Below, piece by piece: positions 18,424 to 27,525 of a stretch of 64,000 bases of DNA. The position numbers and the translations under genes were made by a program. The notes below the pieces were generated by a model, which ran no database searches, was not told where the DNA came from, and worked only from the letters and a program-made list of their open reading frames with translations. Location: positions 580,009 to 644,008 of the forward strand of contig NZ_JACSOI010000003.1 in assembly GCF_018728565.1 (NCBI RefSeq), read 5' to 3'. Every line of letters begins with the position of its first letter. Position 1 is the stretch's first letter. Source of the stretch: Zobellia russellii (GTDB lineage Bacteria > Bacteroidota > Bacteroidia > Flavobacteriales > Flavobacteriaceae).

Positions 18424-19258
18424 GATTCTCAAATCAGGACTTTTTACTACGGTCCAAGATAGCGGTAGATATGGGTATTTGAACAAGGGAGTGCCCGTGG
18501 CGGGTTACATGGATGCATTTTCAGCCAGAAAGGTGAATCAACTTTTGGATAATGAAGATGATGCTGCCGTGTTGGAAATAACCATGACTGGACCTACTTT
18601 GTTGTTTGAAAAAGAAACCTATGTTAGTATGGGGGGAGCTTTGCTTTCGGCAACTTTAAATAATGAACCCGTAGGTAATTACGAGGTATTGAAAGTGAAT
18701 AAAGGAGATATTCTTTCTTACGGAAAACTCGAAAAAGGTTTTCGTAGCTACCTTGCCATAAAAGAGGGGTTTAAAACGCCGGTGGTTTTAGGGAGCCGGT
18801 CGCTCTTTTCTTCGGTAACCCAAAAGAATCATTTTGTAGATGGGGATGAGGTAGAGTATGACGCCTGTTCTCATTTTGAACCTAGGATAAGTAAGTTAAA
18901 GGTGGATTCTTTTCTAAGCGAAACGGATTTAAAGGTTACCCGAGGGCCTGAGTATGAAAGCCTTTCGGATAGACAATTGGAAATGTTGTTCGCTAAAAAG
19001 TTTAGCATATCCAACGAAAATAATAGAATGGCTTATCAGCTAGAGGAAAAAATTGAAGGCATTCAGACTTCAATGATTACATCGGCCACGCTTCCCGGAA
19101 CGGTTCAGTTAACACCGTCCGGTAAACTCATATTGTTGATGAAAGATGGGCAGACTACTGGGGGGTACCCTCGTGTACTACAGTTATCGGGCAAAGCCCT
19201 GTCAATACTGGCGCAAAAAAAATATGGAGACGAAATTCAGTTTAAATTAAATTCATAA
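18416..19258 (+). CDS. pxpC: 5-oxoprolinase subunit C
   Basis: Biotin-dependent carboxylase-like/AHS2 family, 280 residues, opening with TTVQDSGRYGYLNKGVPV and containing LEITMTGPTL and the C-terminal TTGGYPRVL. It pairs with PxpB to phosphorylate 5-oxoproline, and the complex with PxpA opens the ring. It is slightly shorter than many PxpC proteins but no motif is missing. Last gene of the operon; the ilv leader region starts right after. Confidence 0.94.
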   Translation: MLKILKSGLFTTVQDSGRYGYLNKGVPVAGYMDAFSARKVNQLLDNEDDAAVLEITMTGPTLLFEKETYVSMGGALLSATLNNEPVGNYEVLKVNKGDILSYGKLEKGFRSYLAIKEGFKTPVVLGSRSLFSSVTQKNHFVDGDEVEYDACSHFEPRISKLKVDSFLSETDLKVTRGPEYESLSDRQLEMLFAKKFSISNENNRMAYQLEEKIEGIQTSMITSATLPGTVQLTPSGKLILLMKDGQTTGGYPRVLQLSGKALSILAQKKYGDEIQFKLNS

Positions 19259-19288
19259 ATAAACGGGGTTATTTCTGCGAATAATTTA

Positions 19289-19319
19289 TTGTTAAACCCT
19301 ATCTTTTTGATTAATATTG
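19289..19319 (+). promoter_or_regulatory. Candidate promoter of the ilv leader
   Basis: TTG (19289-19291), 20 bases, then TAATATTG (19312-19319), one mismatch from the Bacteroidota -7 consensus TAnnTTTG. Transcription from here would start almost at the leader ATG, so the leader would be nearly leaderless. Tentative. Confidence 0.35.
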
Positions 19320-19324
19320 TTCCA

Positions 19325-19381
19325 ATGAAAACAAACACACATACAATTGTTGTCGTAAACGTCATTCTCGTAAGGGGGTGA
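19325..19381 (+). CDS. Branched-chain amino acid leader peptide (attenuator)
   Basis: An 18-residue ORF, MKTNTHTIVVVNVILVRG. Residues 8-16 read Ile-Val-Val-Val-Asn-Val-Ile-Leu-Val, so 8 of 9 consecutive codons specify the end products of the genes that follow. The stop lies 20 bases before an intrinsic terminator, and ilvD begins 312 bases downstream. This is the classical layout of ribosome-mediated attenuation, as in E. coli ilvGMEDA: ribosome stalling at scarce charged Val/Ile/Leu tRNA would prevent terminator formation. I did not find a clear alternative antiterminator stem by eye. Confidence 0.85.
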   Translation: MKTNTHTIVVVNVILVRG

Positions 19382-19401
19382 TGCAGTTTTTCATTGTTTA
19401 G

Positions 19402-19441
19402 AAAGGCCTGTATCCAATTGATTCGATACAGGCCTTTTTTT
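19402..19441 (+). terminator. ilv attenuator terminator
   Basis: Perfect 13-bp stem (AAAGGCCTGTATC / GATACAGGCCTTT) with a 10-base loop and an 8-base T-run. It lies inside the ilv leader, after the leader peptide and well before ilvD, so it must be a regulated terminator if the leader transcript feeds ilvD. A second promoter downstream (a TACCTTTG match at 19636-19643, with no clear -33 element) could also supply ilvD. Confidence 0.88.
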
Positions 19442-19693
19442 GTTATTGAAGCCCTGGTATTGAGAAAACCGTTGATAAGAGACAAATTTAATGATGTATT
19501 TTGATGAATTAATGTGAATTGAATATGATAAAATATATTGGTTAAAAATCTGTTAATCAATATTTTATATATTTTTTTTAACTATTGGATTTAGATACGA
19601 AAGACACACGGCAAATACCAAAATAAAGAAAACAATACCTTTGAATGTAAAGAGTACATATTGTAAACTGAACAACCAATTATATAGCGCTTA

Positions 19694-21370
19694 ATGGAAC
19701 TGAATAAATACAGTAAAAACGTAACACAAGATTCAACACAACCAGCTGCACAAGCAATGCTTTATGCAATAGGTTTTAAAGATGAAGATTTTAGCAAACC
19801 ATTAATTGGTATCGCAAGTACCGGTTACGAGGGCAACCCTTGTAATATGCACTTGAACGATTTGGCCAAGTTGGTAAAAGAGGGTGTCAATTCAAAAGAA
19901 ACGGTTGGCCTTATTTTTAATACTATTGGAGTTAGTGATGGTATTTCAATGGGGACTCCGGGTATGCGTTTTTCACTTCCATCAAGAGATATCATTGCAG
20001 ATTCTATGGAGACCGTTGTTCAGGGTATGTCCTATGATGGTCTTGTTACCGTAGTAGGTTGCGATAAAAACATGCCTGGTGCTTTAATGGCTATGTTGCG
20101 TTTAAATCGTCCTTCAATTTTGGTGTACGGTGGTACCATAGCTTCAGGATGTCATAACAGTAAGAAATTAGATATCGTTTCCGCTTTTGAGGCATGGGGC
20201 GAGAAAGTTGCGGGTACTATGGAAGAGCCCGAATATAGAAGTATCATTAAAAAATCTATTCCGGGTGCGGGTGCCTGTGGTGGTATGTATACGGCTAATA
20301 CTATGGCTTCTGCAATAGAGGCTTTGGGTATGTCCTTGCCTTACAATTCTTCAAACCCTGCTATTAGCAGTAATAAAGAAGAGGAGTGTATTGCTGCTGG
20401 TAAGCAAATGCGCATTCTTATAGAAAAGGATATTAAACCTTTGGATATCGTTACACGTAAATCCCTAGAAAATGCTATCCGTTTAGTTACTATAATGGGT
20501 GGGTCTACCAACGCTGTATTGCATTTCTTGGCAATAGCAAGAGCTGCGGATATAGATTTTACGCTTCAGGATTTCCAACATATTAGTGACACTACTCCGT
20601 TTATAGCAGATTTAAAACCAAGTGGTAAATACTTAATGGAAGATGTTCATAGAGTAGGTGGTATACCTGCTGTTTTAAAATATCTTTTGAAAAATGGATT
20701 ACTTCACGGGGACTGTATGACCGTAACGGGAAAAACTTTGGCGGAGAACCTAGAGGAAGTTCCGGATTTGGAAGAAGGGCAAGATGTAATTATGCCTTTG
20801 GATAACCCTATTAAGGCTACGGGGCATTTGCGTATGTTGTACGGAAACCTTGCTAAAAATGGTTCTGTAGCAAAAATAACTGGTAAGGAGGGTTTACTCT
20901 TTAAAGGAACGGCTAAAGTTTTTAATGGGGAATATGCCGCTAATGACGGTATTCGTACTGGTTATGTCAAAAAAGGAGATGTTGTGGTTATTCGTTATGA
21001 AGGTCCAAAGGGTGGTCCTGGTATGCCGGAAATGCTTAAGCCTACGGCTGCTATTATGGGAGCGGGTCTTGGTAAAGATGTAGCTCTTATTACAGATGGT
21101 CGTTTCTCCGGTGGTACACACGGTTTTGTGGTTGGGCATATTTCGCCTGAAGCACAAGAAGGAGGTAACATTGCCTTAATAGAAGATGGTGATATTATTA
21201 CGATTGACGCGGAGACCAATTCAATTAATGTTGAGGTTTCGGATGAGGAATTGGCAAAGCGTAAAGAATCTTGGGTAGAACCTGAGTTGAAGTTTAAAAA
21301 AGGAGTATTGTATAAATATGCACGATCTGTGTCATCTGCTGCGCAAGGTTGCGTAACTGATGAGTTTTAA
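19694..21370 (+). CDS. ilvD: Dihydroxy-acid dehydratase
   Basis: Iron-sulfur enzyme of valine, isoleucine and leucine synthesis, dehydrating 2,3-dihydroxy acids to 2-oxo acids. At 558 residues it has the usual length. Cluster and active-site motifs seen are [14 protein letters not shown] near residue 122, [15 protein letters not shown] near residue 195 and [14 protein letters not shown] near the C-terminus. First structural gene of the ilv operon, behind the leader-peptide attenuator. Confidence 0.97.
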   Translation: MELNKYSKNVTQDSTQPAAQAMLYAIGFKDEDFSKPLIGIASTGYEGNPCNMHLNDLAKLVKEGVNSKETVGLIFNTIGVSDGISMGTPGMRFSLPSRDIIADSMETVVQGMSYDGLVTVVGCDKNMPGALMAMLRLNRPSILVYGGTIASGCHNSKKLDIVSAFEAWGEKVAGTMEEPEYRSIIKKSIPGAGACGGMYTANTMASAIEALGMSLPYNSSNPAISSNKEEECIAAGKQMRILIEKDIKPLDIVTRKSLENAIRLVTIMGGSTNAVLHFLAIARAADIDFTLQDFQHISDTTPFIADLKPSGKYLMEDVHRVGGIPAVLKYLLKNGLLHGDCMTVTGKTLAENLEEVPDLEEGQDVIMPLDNPIKATGHLRMLYGNLAKNGSVAKITGKEGLLFKGTAKVFNGEYAANDGIRTGYVKKGDVVVIRYEGPKGGPGMPEMLKPTAAIMGAGLGKDVALITDGRFSGGTHGFVVGHISPEAQEGGNIALIEDGDIITIDAETNSINVEVSDEELAKRKESWVEPELKFKKGVLYKYARSVSSAAQGCVTDEF

Positions 21371-21458
21371 TGAACATGAAAGGGTTTCTTGAAAATGTGA
21401 TGAGAAACCAAGAGCAGAGAGGTCTCTGCAAATTAGCTATTATAAGGAATGAAGACCT

Positions 21459-23192
21459 ATGGAAACAGTTAAAATAAAAACCGAAGTGAACCCAAAGAAA
21501 ACAAAGCTTAAGATTAGTGGTGCAGAAGCCATTATACATTGTTTGTTGGCTGAAGGAGTGGATTTGCTATATGGTTATCCAGGTGGAGCCATTATGCCCG
21601 TTTATGATGAATTATACAAGTTTCAGGATAAACTTACGCATATATTAACCCGTCATGAACAAGGTGCTACGCATGCGGCACAGGGGTATGCTAGGGTTTC
21701 CGGTAGAGTGGGTGTGGCTATGGCTACGTCCGGGCCTGGGGCTACAAACCTTGTTACGGGATTGGCCGATGCTCAGATAGATTCTACACCAATGGTGTGT
21801 ATTACGGGGCAGGTTACCCGTCATTTGTTGGGGTCGGATGCTTTTCAGGAAACTGATATTATCGGGATTTCTACACCGGTTACAAAATGGAATTACCAGA
21901 TAACCGAAGCTTCTGAAATACCTGAAATAATGGCTAAGGCATTTTATATTGCCAGGTCGGGTAGACCAGGTCCGGTGTTGGTTGATATTACTAAAAATGC
22001 GCAGATTGATGAGTTTGAGTTTAGTTATGAAAAGTGCACTGCCGTACGCAGTTACAACCCTGAACCTAAACCCAAAGTTGAATCTATTGAAGCTGCGGCC
22101 CAACTTATAAATAACGCTAAAAAACCGCTTATTGTTTGGGGTCAAGGTGTTATTTTGGGTAAAGCCGAAGAAGAGTTGAAAGCTTTGGTTGAAAAGTCCG
22201 GCGTGCCGGCAGCATGGACCATAATGGGGGCTTCGGCCATGGATAATGAGCACCCCCTAAATGTGGGTATGGTGGGTATGCATGGTAACTATGCACCCAA
22301 TATGTTAACGAACGAATGTGATGTTCTCATTGCCATAGGTATGCGTTTTGATGATCGTGTAACTGGTAATCTGGAAACTTACGCCAAACAGGCTAAAGTA
22401 ATTCACTTTGAAATTGATAAAGCTGAGATAAACAAGAACGTTCATGCAGATGTGGCGGTTTTGGGAAATTCAAAAGAGACTTTGGGTCTATTGTTGCCCT
22501 TGATCAAGGAGAACAAGCATGAAGCTTGGCGCAATGAGTTTGAGAGATTGTATAAAATTGAATTTGATCAGGTAATCAAAAACGATATTCACCCTACTAA
22601 AGAAGGGTTGACTATGGGTGAGGTTATTGAGCAAATAAATGTAGAATCTGAGCAGAAAGCTGTAATCGTAACAGATGTAGGGCAACATCAAATGATTGGT
22701 TGTCGCTATGCGAAGTTCAAACAGACTAAAAGTAACATTACTTCAGGTGGGTTAGGAACCATGGGTTTTGCCCTTCCAGCGGCAATTGGCGCCAAAATGG
22801 GAGCTATGGAGCGTGAGGTGGTCGCTATCATTGGTGATGGTGGCTATCAAATGACCATTCAGGAGCTTGGCGTAATCTTTCAGCATAACGTACCTGTAAA
22901 AATAGTGGTATTGAACAATGATCACTTGGGTATGGTACGCCAGTGGCAAGAGCTTTTCTTTGATAGGAGATATGCTTCAACTATTATGACCAATCCGGAT
23001 TTTGTTAAGATTGCCGAAGGTTATAGTATAGAGGCAAAAAGAGTAAGCACCCGAGAGGAACTTACAACTGCCGTTAAGGAGATGATTGCCTCTAAAGGAC
23101 CATATTTCTTAGAAGTAAAAGTAGAGAAAGAAGACAATGTATTCCCTATGATTCCTTCTGGGGCATCAGTTTCTGAGGTTCGTTTAAAATAA
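21459..23192 (+). CDS. ilvB: Acetolactate synthase, large (catalytic) subunit
   Basis: ThDP/FAD enzyme that condenses pyruvate with pyruvate or 2-oxobutyrate. At 577 residues it has three domains: the pyrimidine-binding part with YGYPGGAIMPVYDEL and the catalytic Glu in TRHEQGATHAAQGYAR, the FAD domain, and the diphosphate-binding part with GDGGYQMTIQELGV and a VVLNNDHLGMVRQWQ segment. The regulatory subunit ilvN comes after an intervening methyltransferase gene, so large and small subunits are not adjacent as they usually are. Confidence 0.97.
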   Translation: METVKIKTEVNPKKTKLKISGAEAIIHCLLAEGVDLLYGYPGGAIMPVYDELYKFQDKLTHILTRHEQGATHAAQGYARVSGRVGVAMATSGPGATNLVTGLADAQIDSTPMVCITGQVTRHLLGSDAFQETDIIGISTPVTKWNYQITEASEIPEIMAKAFYIARSGRPGPVLVDITKNAQIDEFEFSYEKCTAVRSYNPEPKPKVESIEAAAQLINNAKKPLIVWGQGVILGKAEEELKALVEKSGVPAAWTIMGASAMDNEHPLNVGMVGMHGNYAPNMLTNECDVLIAIGMRFDDRVTGNLETYAKQAKVIHFEIDKAEINKNVHADVAVLGNSKETLGLLLPLIKENKHEAWRNEFERLYKIEFDQVIKNDIHPTKEGLTMGEVIEQINVESEQKAVIVTDVGQHQMIGCRYAKFKQTKSNITSGGLGTMGFALPAAIGAKMGAMEREVVAIIGDGGYQMTIQELGVIFQHNVPVKIVVLNNDHLGMVRQWQELFFDRRYASTIMTNPDFVKIAEGYSIEAKRVSTREELTTAVKEMIASKGPYFLEVKVEKEDNVFPMIPSGASVSEVRLK

Positions 23193-23236
23193 CAGATTTA
23201 AGATAAGCGAACACGAAACATTTATAAGCTAAAGAA

Positions 23237-23818
23237 GTGATAGATTCCAACATACAGGATAAACCTGCAATCCATCAGAAAATCAAACAAAAGTCGGAAG
23301 AAATTGGTTTTACCATGCCTTCGGATGTGTACATAGGTACATTGTTAAAAACGCTAGTATCCTCTAAGCCAAAAGGAAGCTTTTTGGAATTGGGTACGGG
23401 AATAGGGTTGAGTCTATCTTGGATGGTAGATGGTATGGATGCTGAGTCTAAATTAATTTCGGTAGATAATGACCCAAAGTTGATCTCTATTGTCAAAGAC
23501 TATTTTGAGTCTGATAAAAGAGTTCAATTATGTTGTGAAGACGGTTCAGAATGGATAAAAAACTATACGGGTGAAAAATTCGATTTAGTTTTTGCTGATG
23601 CGTGGCCGGGAAAATACAGCGAAATTGATGAAGTTTTAGATTTGGTAAAAGTGGGTGGTTTTTATGTAATCGATGATATGACCGCTCAACCCAATTGGCC
23701 AGAAGGACATGAGGATAATGTGGAGCGTTTATTGGCTTATTTGGAAAATAGAAAAGACTTTACACTTACCAAATTAAACTGGTCTACAGGGTTAGTTCTT
23801 GCGGTAAGAACGAGTTAG
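23237..23818 (+). CDS. Class I SAM-dependent O-methyltransferase-like protein
   Basis: 193 residues with a Rossmann methyltransferase fold: SAM-binding LELGTGIGLSLSWM near residue 55, acidic loop ISVDNDP, and FDLVFADAWPGKYSEID as motif IV. It resembles small-molecule O-methyltransferases of the YrrM/catechol type. Start is GTG at 23237. It lies between ilvB and ilvN on the same strand with 44 and 129 base gaps, so it is probably cotranscribed with the ilv genes, but no role in branched-chain synthesis is known to me. Substrate unknown. Confidence 0.85.
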   Translation: MIDSNIQDKPAIHQKIKQKSEEIGFTMPSDVYIGTLLKTLVSSKPKGSFLELGTGIGLSLSWMVDGMDAESKLISVDNDPKLISIVKDYFESDKRVQLCCEDGSEWIKNYTGEKFDLVFADAWPGKYSEIDEVLDLVKVGGFYVIDDMTAQPNWPEGHEDNVERLLAYLENRKDFTLTKLNWSTGLVLAVRTS

Positions 23819-23947
23819 TAAAAGTGTTTGTGAGTGAAAATAATGGGTTGTTCTAGAGGAAAATCCGCTCTCAAGTGCAGTTGAGAGGTTAAAAAAATAC
23901 AATGTTAGTTATCGGCTGCGCTCGATAAAACCCTATTAAATTGAACA

Positions 23948-24475
23948 ATGGAAAAACAATGGTTTACCATATCGGTATATTCGGAAAACAATGTGGGTTT
24001 ACTGAATAGAATCTCTGGTATATTCTTAAAGAGACACATTAATATAGAGAGCTTAAATGTTTCAAAATCAGAAATAGAAGGTGTTTCTAAGTTTACGATA
24101 GTTGTGCATACTACCGAGAAGTGGACGCGTAACATCGTAGGGCAAATAGAGAAACAGATAGAGGTAATAAAAGCCTTTTATCATACAGATGAGGAAACCA
24201 TTTATCAAGAATCGGTTCTATTCAAGATTGCTTCTAATCTACTTTTTGATGAAAGACAGATTCAGAATATTATAAAAGACAACAATTCGCAAATCGTTAC
24301 GGTTGCCAGGGACTTTTTTGTAATTGCAAAATCGGGTAGGAGAAACGAAATTAATGAAATGTACGATCAACTGAAGCCCTTTGGTATTATGCAGTTTGTA
24401 CGTTCTGGGCGTATTTCGGTTTCTAAAGAAGAAATGCAGATTACCGCTTTGCTAAAAGAATTTTATCAAGACTAA
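23948..24475 (+). CDS. ilvN: Acetolactate synthase, small (regulatory) subunit
   Basis: 175-residue ACT-domain protein. The N-terminal WFTISVYSENNVGLLNRIS and RHINIESLNVSKSE form the valine-binding ACT domain; the C-terminal part ends KEEMQITALLKEFYQD. It binds IlvB and confers feedback inhibition by valine. Length fits the bacterial small-subunit family. It is separated from ilvB by the methyltransferase gene. A short hairpin (CTCTCAA / TTGAGAG) lies in the 129-base gap before it. Confidence 0.95.
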   Translation: MEKQWFTISVYSENNVGLLNRISGIFLKRHINIESLNVSKSEIEGVSKFTIVVHTTEKWTRNIVGQIEKQIEVIKAFYHTDEETIYQESVLFKIASNLLFDERQIQNIIKDNNSQIVTVARDFFVIAKSGRRNEINEMYDQLKPFGIMQFVRSGRISVSKEEMQITALLKEFYQD

Positions 24476-24572
24476 TAACTAAATAAAAATCAATAATTAA
24501 TTTAATAAAGGATTCTGGTCAATAGCTATACTGGTATAACTTTGGACGGAATTTGAAAAACACGATTGAAAA

Positions 24573-26048
24573 ATGGCAAATTACTTTAATACATTATCAT
24601 TAAGAGATCAACTGACGCAATTGGGCAAGTGTAGGTTCATGGATGCTTCAGAATTCGCAGATGGTGTATCAGCTTTAAAAGGAAAAAAAATAGTTATTGT
24701 TGGTTGTGGAGCCCAAGGTTTGAACCAAGGTCTAAATATGCGCGATTCAGGTTTGGATATCGCTTATGCCTTGCGTGATGCTGCAATTAAAGAAAAAAGA
24801 CAATCCTTTTTAAACGCTAGCGAAAACGGATTTACCGTTGGTACGTACCAAGAATTGATTCCTAGTGCCGATGTGGTTATCAACCTAACTCCGGACAAGC
24901 AGCATACTGCTGTGGTTGGTGCAGTAATGCCATTAATGAAAAAGGGAGCTACGTTATCCTATTCTCACGGTTTTAACATTGTAGAAGAAGGTACTCAGGT
25001 TCGTGAGGATCTTACTGTAATAATGGTAGCGCCAAAGAGTCCAGGTTCTGAGGTGCGTGAAGAATATAAAAGAGGTTTTGGCGTACCTACTTTAATTGCC
25101 GTTCATCCAGAGAATGACCCAGAAGGTAAAGGTTTGGAGCAAGCTAAAGCATATGCCGCAGGTACAGGTGGACATAGAGCTGGTGTTCTTGAGTCTTCTT
25201 TTGTAGCGGAAGTAAAGTCGGATTTAATGGGTGAGCAGACTATCCTTTGTGGGTTGTTACAAACAGGAAGTATTCTTTGTTTCGATAAAATGATCGAGAA
25301 AGGTATAGATGCCGGTTACGCTTCTAAATTGATTCAATACGGATGGGAAACCATTACCGAAGGAATGAAATACGGTGGTATTACCAACATGATGGACCGT
25401 TTGTCCAATCCTGCAAAAATCAAGGCTTTTGAACTTTCGGAAGAATTAAAGGATATCATGCGTCCACTATTTCAAAAACATATGGACGATATTATGACCG
25501 GTCATTTCTCTAAAACAATGATGGAAGACTGGGCCAATGACGATAAAAACTTATTGACTTGGCGTGCAGCAACGGGTGAAACCGCTTTTGAAAAAACTCC
25601 GGCAGGTGATGATAACATCTCTGAACAAGAGTTTTATGATAACGGTGTGTTAATGGTGGCTATGGTTAGAGCTGGTGTTGAGTTGGCTTTTGAAAGTATG
25701 ACGGAATCTGGAATCATTGGTGAGTCTGCTTATTATGAGTCATTGCATGAAACTCCGTTGATTGCGAATACAATCGCAAGAAAGAAATTGTTTGAAATGA
25801 ACCGAGTAATTTCAGATACGGCCGAGTACGGTTGTTATTTGTTCGATCATGCGTGTAAACCATTATTGACCGATTTTATGAAGAAAATAGATACGGACGT
25901 AATTGGTAAGGCATATGCCGGTGACAAAGGTAACGGTGTAGATAACGCAAAATTAATTACGGTTAACAAGGTACTTCGTGATCACCCAGTAGAAATTGTA
26001 GGAGCAAGACTTCGTGCTTCTATGACGGCTATGAAGCCTATTGTATAA
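24573..26048 (+). CDS. ilvC: Ketol-acid reductoisomerase, class II (long form)
   Basis: NADPH- and Mg-dependent enzyme that isomerises and reduces acetohydroxy acids. At 491 residues it belongs to the long class II form, as in E. coli, with duplicated C-terminal knotted domains. The dinucleotide loop is [14 protein letters not shown] near residue 45, and the metal and substrate residues lie in [17 protein letters not shown]. Third enzyme of the pathway. A terminator-like hairpin follows directly and abuts ilvA. Confidence 0.97.
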   Translation: MANYFNTLSLRDQLTQLGKCRFMDASEFADGVSALKGKKIVIVGCGAQGLNQGLNMRDSGLDIAYALRDAAIKEKRQSFLNASENGFTVGTYQELIPSADVVINLTPDKQHTAVVGAVMPLMKKGATLSYSHGFNIVEEGTQVREDLTVIMVAPKSPGSEVREEYKRGFGVPTLIAVHPENDPEGKGLEQAKAYAAGTGGHRAGVLESSFVAEVKSDLMGEQTILCGLLQTGSILCFDKMIEKGIDAGYASKLIQYGWETITEGMKYGGITNMMDRLSNPAKIKAFELSEELKDIMRPLFQKHMDDIMTGHFSKTMMEDWANDDKNLLTWRAATGETAFEKTPAGDDNISEQEFYDNGVLMVAMVRAGVELAFESMTESGIIGESAYYESLHETPLIANTIARKKLFEMNRVISDTAEYGCYLFDHACKPLLTDFMKKIDTDVIGKAYAGDKGNGVDNAKLITVNKVLRDHPVEIVGARLRASMTAMKPIV

Positions 26049-26058
26049 TTAATAGAAC

Positions 26059-26121
26059 AACCCTGTCCGGTTATTTTATCTTCCTTACTATGGGGAATTA
26101 AAATTCTAGACAGGGTTTTTT
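26059..26121 (+). terminator. Terminator-like stem-loop directly before ilvA
   Basis: Outer stem AACCCTGTC / GACAGGGTT followed by a T-run. The 41-base loop can pair further (TTCC / GGAA and ATTTT / AAAAT). The T-run ends three bases before the ilvA ATG, so it either ends the ilvC transcript just before ilvA or tunes ilvA expression. Confidence 0.65.
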
Positions 26122-26124
26122 AAT

Positions 26125-27375
26125 ATGACCTATTTTCCAAATATATCTGATGTAAGAAGGGCGGCAGAAACTATTGCCCAAGTGGCCACGGTTACGCCTT
26201 TAATGTCCAGCATACGTCTATCCAAAATGTATGATGCCAATGTTCTACTCAAAAGAGAAGATTTGCACAGGGTACGTTCGTATAAAATTCGTGGAGCGTT
26301 CAATAAGATAAGTTCGCTTTCGGAAAAGGAAAGACAAAACGGGATTGTTTGTGCCAGTGCTGGAAACCATGCGCAGGGAGTAGCTTTTGCATGTAATCAC
26401 TTAAAGATTCAGGGTACGGTATATATGCCATCCGTAACTCCTAAACAAAAGATTGAACAAACCAAAATGTTTGGTGGTGAGTGGGTAACGGTTGTTTTGG
26501 AAGGAGATACTTTTGATGATTCTTCCAAGAGCGCTAAAACGTTCTGCGAAAACAATTCAAAAACGTTCATTCATCCTTTTGATGACCCTAAGGTAATAGA
26601 GGGGCAAGGTACTGTAGGTTTGGAATTATTGGAACAATCCAAAGAGCCGATAGACTATATTTTTGCTGCAATAGGTGGTGGTGGACTGGCCTCAGGATTA
26701 ATAGGTGTTTTTAAAGAACTATCTCCCAATACCAAAATTATCGGGGTAGAACCGGAAGGGGCGCCCTCTATGAAAACTTCCATAGAAAACAATAAGAACA
26801 CAGAGCTTTCTAAAATTGACAAGTTCATTGATGGTGCTGCAGTGCAGAAAGTGGGCGATCTTACTTTTCAAATCTGTAAGAACGGACTCCATAACATGGT
26901 TACCGTTGCAGAAGGAAAAGTATGCCAAACCATTCTAGACCTTTACAATAGGGATGCTATTGTGGTTGAGCCTGCAGGAGCTTTGACCATTGCTGCCTTA
27001 GATGGCTTTGCTGAAGAAATAAAAGGGAAAAATGTAGTTTGTATTCTTAGTGGAAGCAACAATGATATCACCAGAACTGCAGAAATCAAAGAGCGTGCAC
27101 TACTTTATGGCCAGCTTAAGCATTATTTTATAGTTAGGTTTCCGCAAAGACCTGGTGCTTTAAAAGAATTTGTAGCTGAGATTTTAGGTCCGGACGATGA
27201 TATTACCCATTTTGAGTATTCTAAAAAATCCAGTAGAGAAAATGCCCCGGCTATTGTAGGTATTGAATTGAAATGTCGGGAAGACTTAAAACCATTGGTG
27301 CAGCGTATGAAAGCCAATAATTTTTATGGCGATTATCTAAATGATAAACCAGACCTTTTTCAATATTTGGTCTAG
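26125..27375 (+). CDS. ilvA: Threonine ammonia-lyase (threonine deaminase)
   Basis: PLP enzyme that turns threonine into 2-oxobutyrate, the first committed step to isoleucine. The PLP lysine is in RSYKIRGAFNK near residue 53, followed by SAGNHAQGVAFACNHL and the phosphate-binding GGGGLASG. A single ACT-like regulatory domain occupies about residues 330-416, so it is the shorter 416-residue form rather than the two-ACT E. coli form. The position at the end of the ilv operon supports a biosynthetic, isoleucine-controlled enzyme. Confidence 0.95.
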   Translation: MTYFPNISDVRRAAETIAQVATVTPLMSSIRLSKMYDANVLLKREDLHRVRSYKIRGAFNKISSLSEKERQNGIVCASAGNHAQGVAFACNHLKIQGTVYMPSVTPKQKIEQTKMFGGEWVTVVLEGDTFDDSSKSAKTFCENNSKTFIHPFDDPKVIEGQGTVGLELLEQSKEPIDYIFAAIGGGGLASGLIGVFKELSPNTKIIGVEPEGAPSMKTSIENNKNTELSKIDKFIDGAAVQKVGDLTFQICKNGLHNMVTVAEGKVCQTILDLYNRDAIVVEPAGALTIAALDGFAEEIKGKNVVCILSGSNNDITRTAEIKERALLYGQLKHYFIVRFPQRPGALKEFVAEILGPDDDITHFEYSKKSSRENAPAIVGIELKCREDLKPLVQRMKANNFYGDYLNDKPDLFQYLV

Positions 27376-27525
27376 GGTTTCACAATTTGCGACTCTTTTA
27401 TGAAAATCTGAAAAGCTAGGCTTATTTAAAATTTTCATAACCTTATCTAATTTGTTAATTATGTATTTTCGTTATAACTACTTTCTTAGAGGTAGTTTAC
27501 ATGACTATAATAAACCATTCCTAAA

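Noticed and set aside
21645..22253. 202-codon minus-strand ORF opposite ilvB
   Set aside because: It lies inside a strongly conserved ilvB in the antisense direction, and its composition (many Arg, His, Cys and Tyr) is that of a shadow frame.
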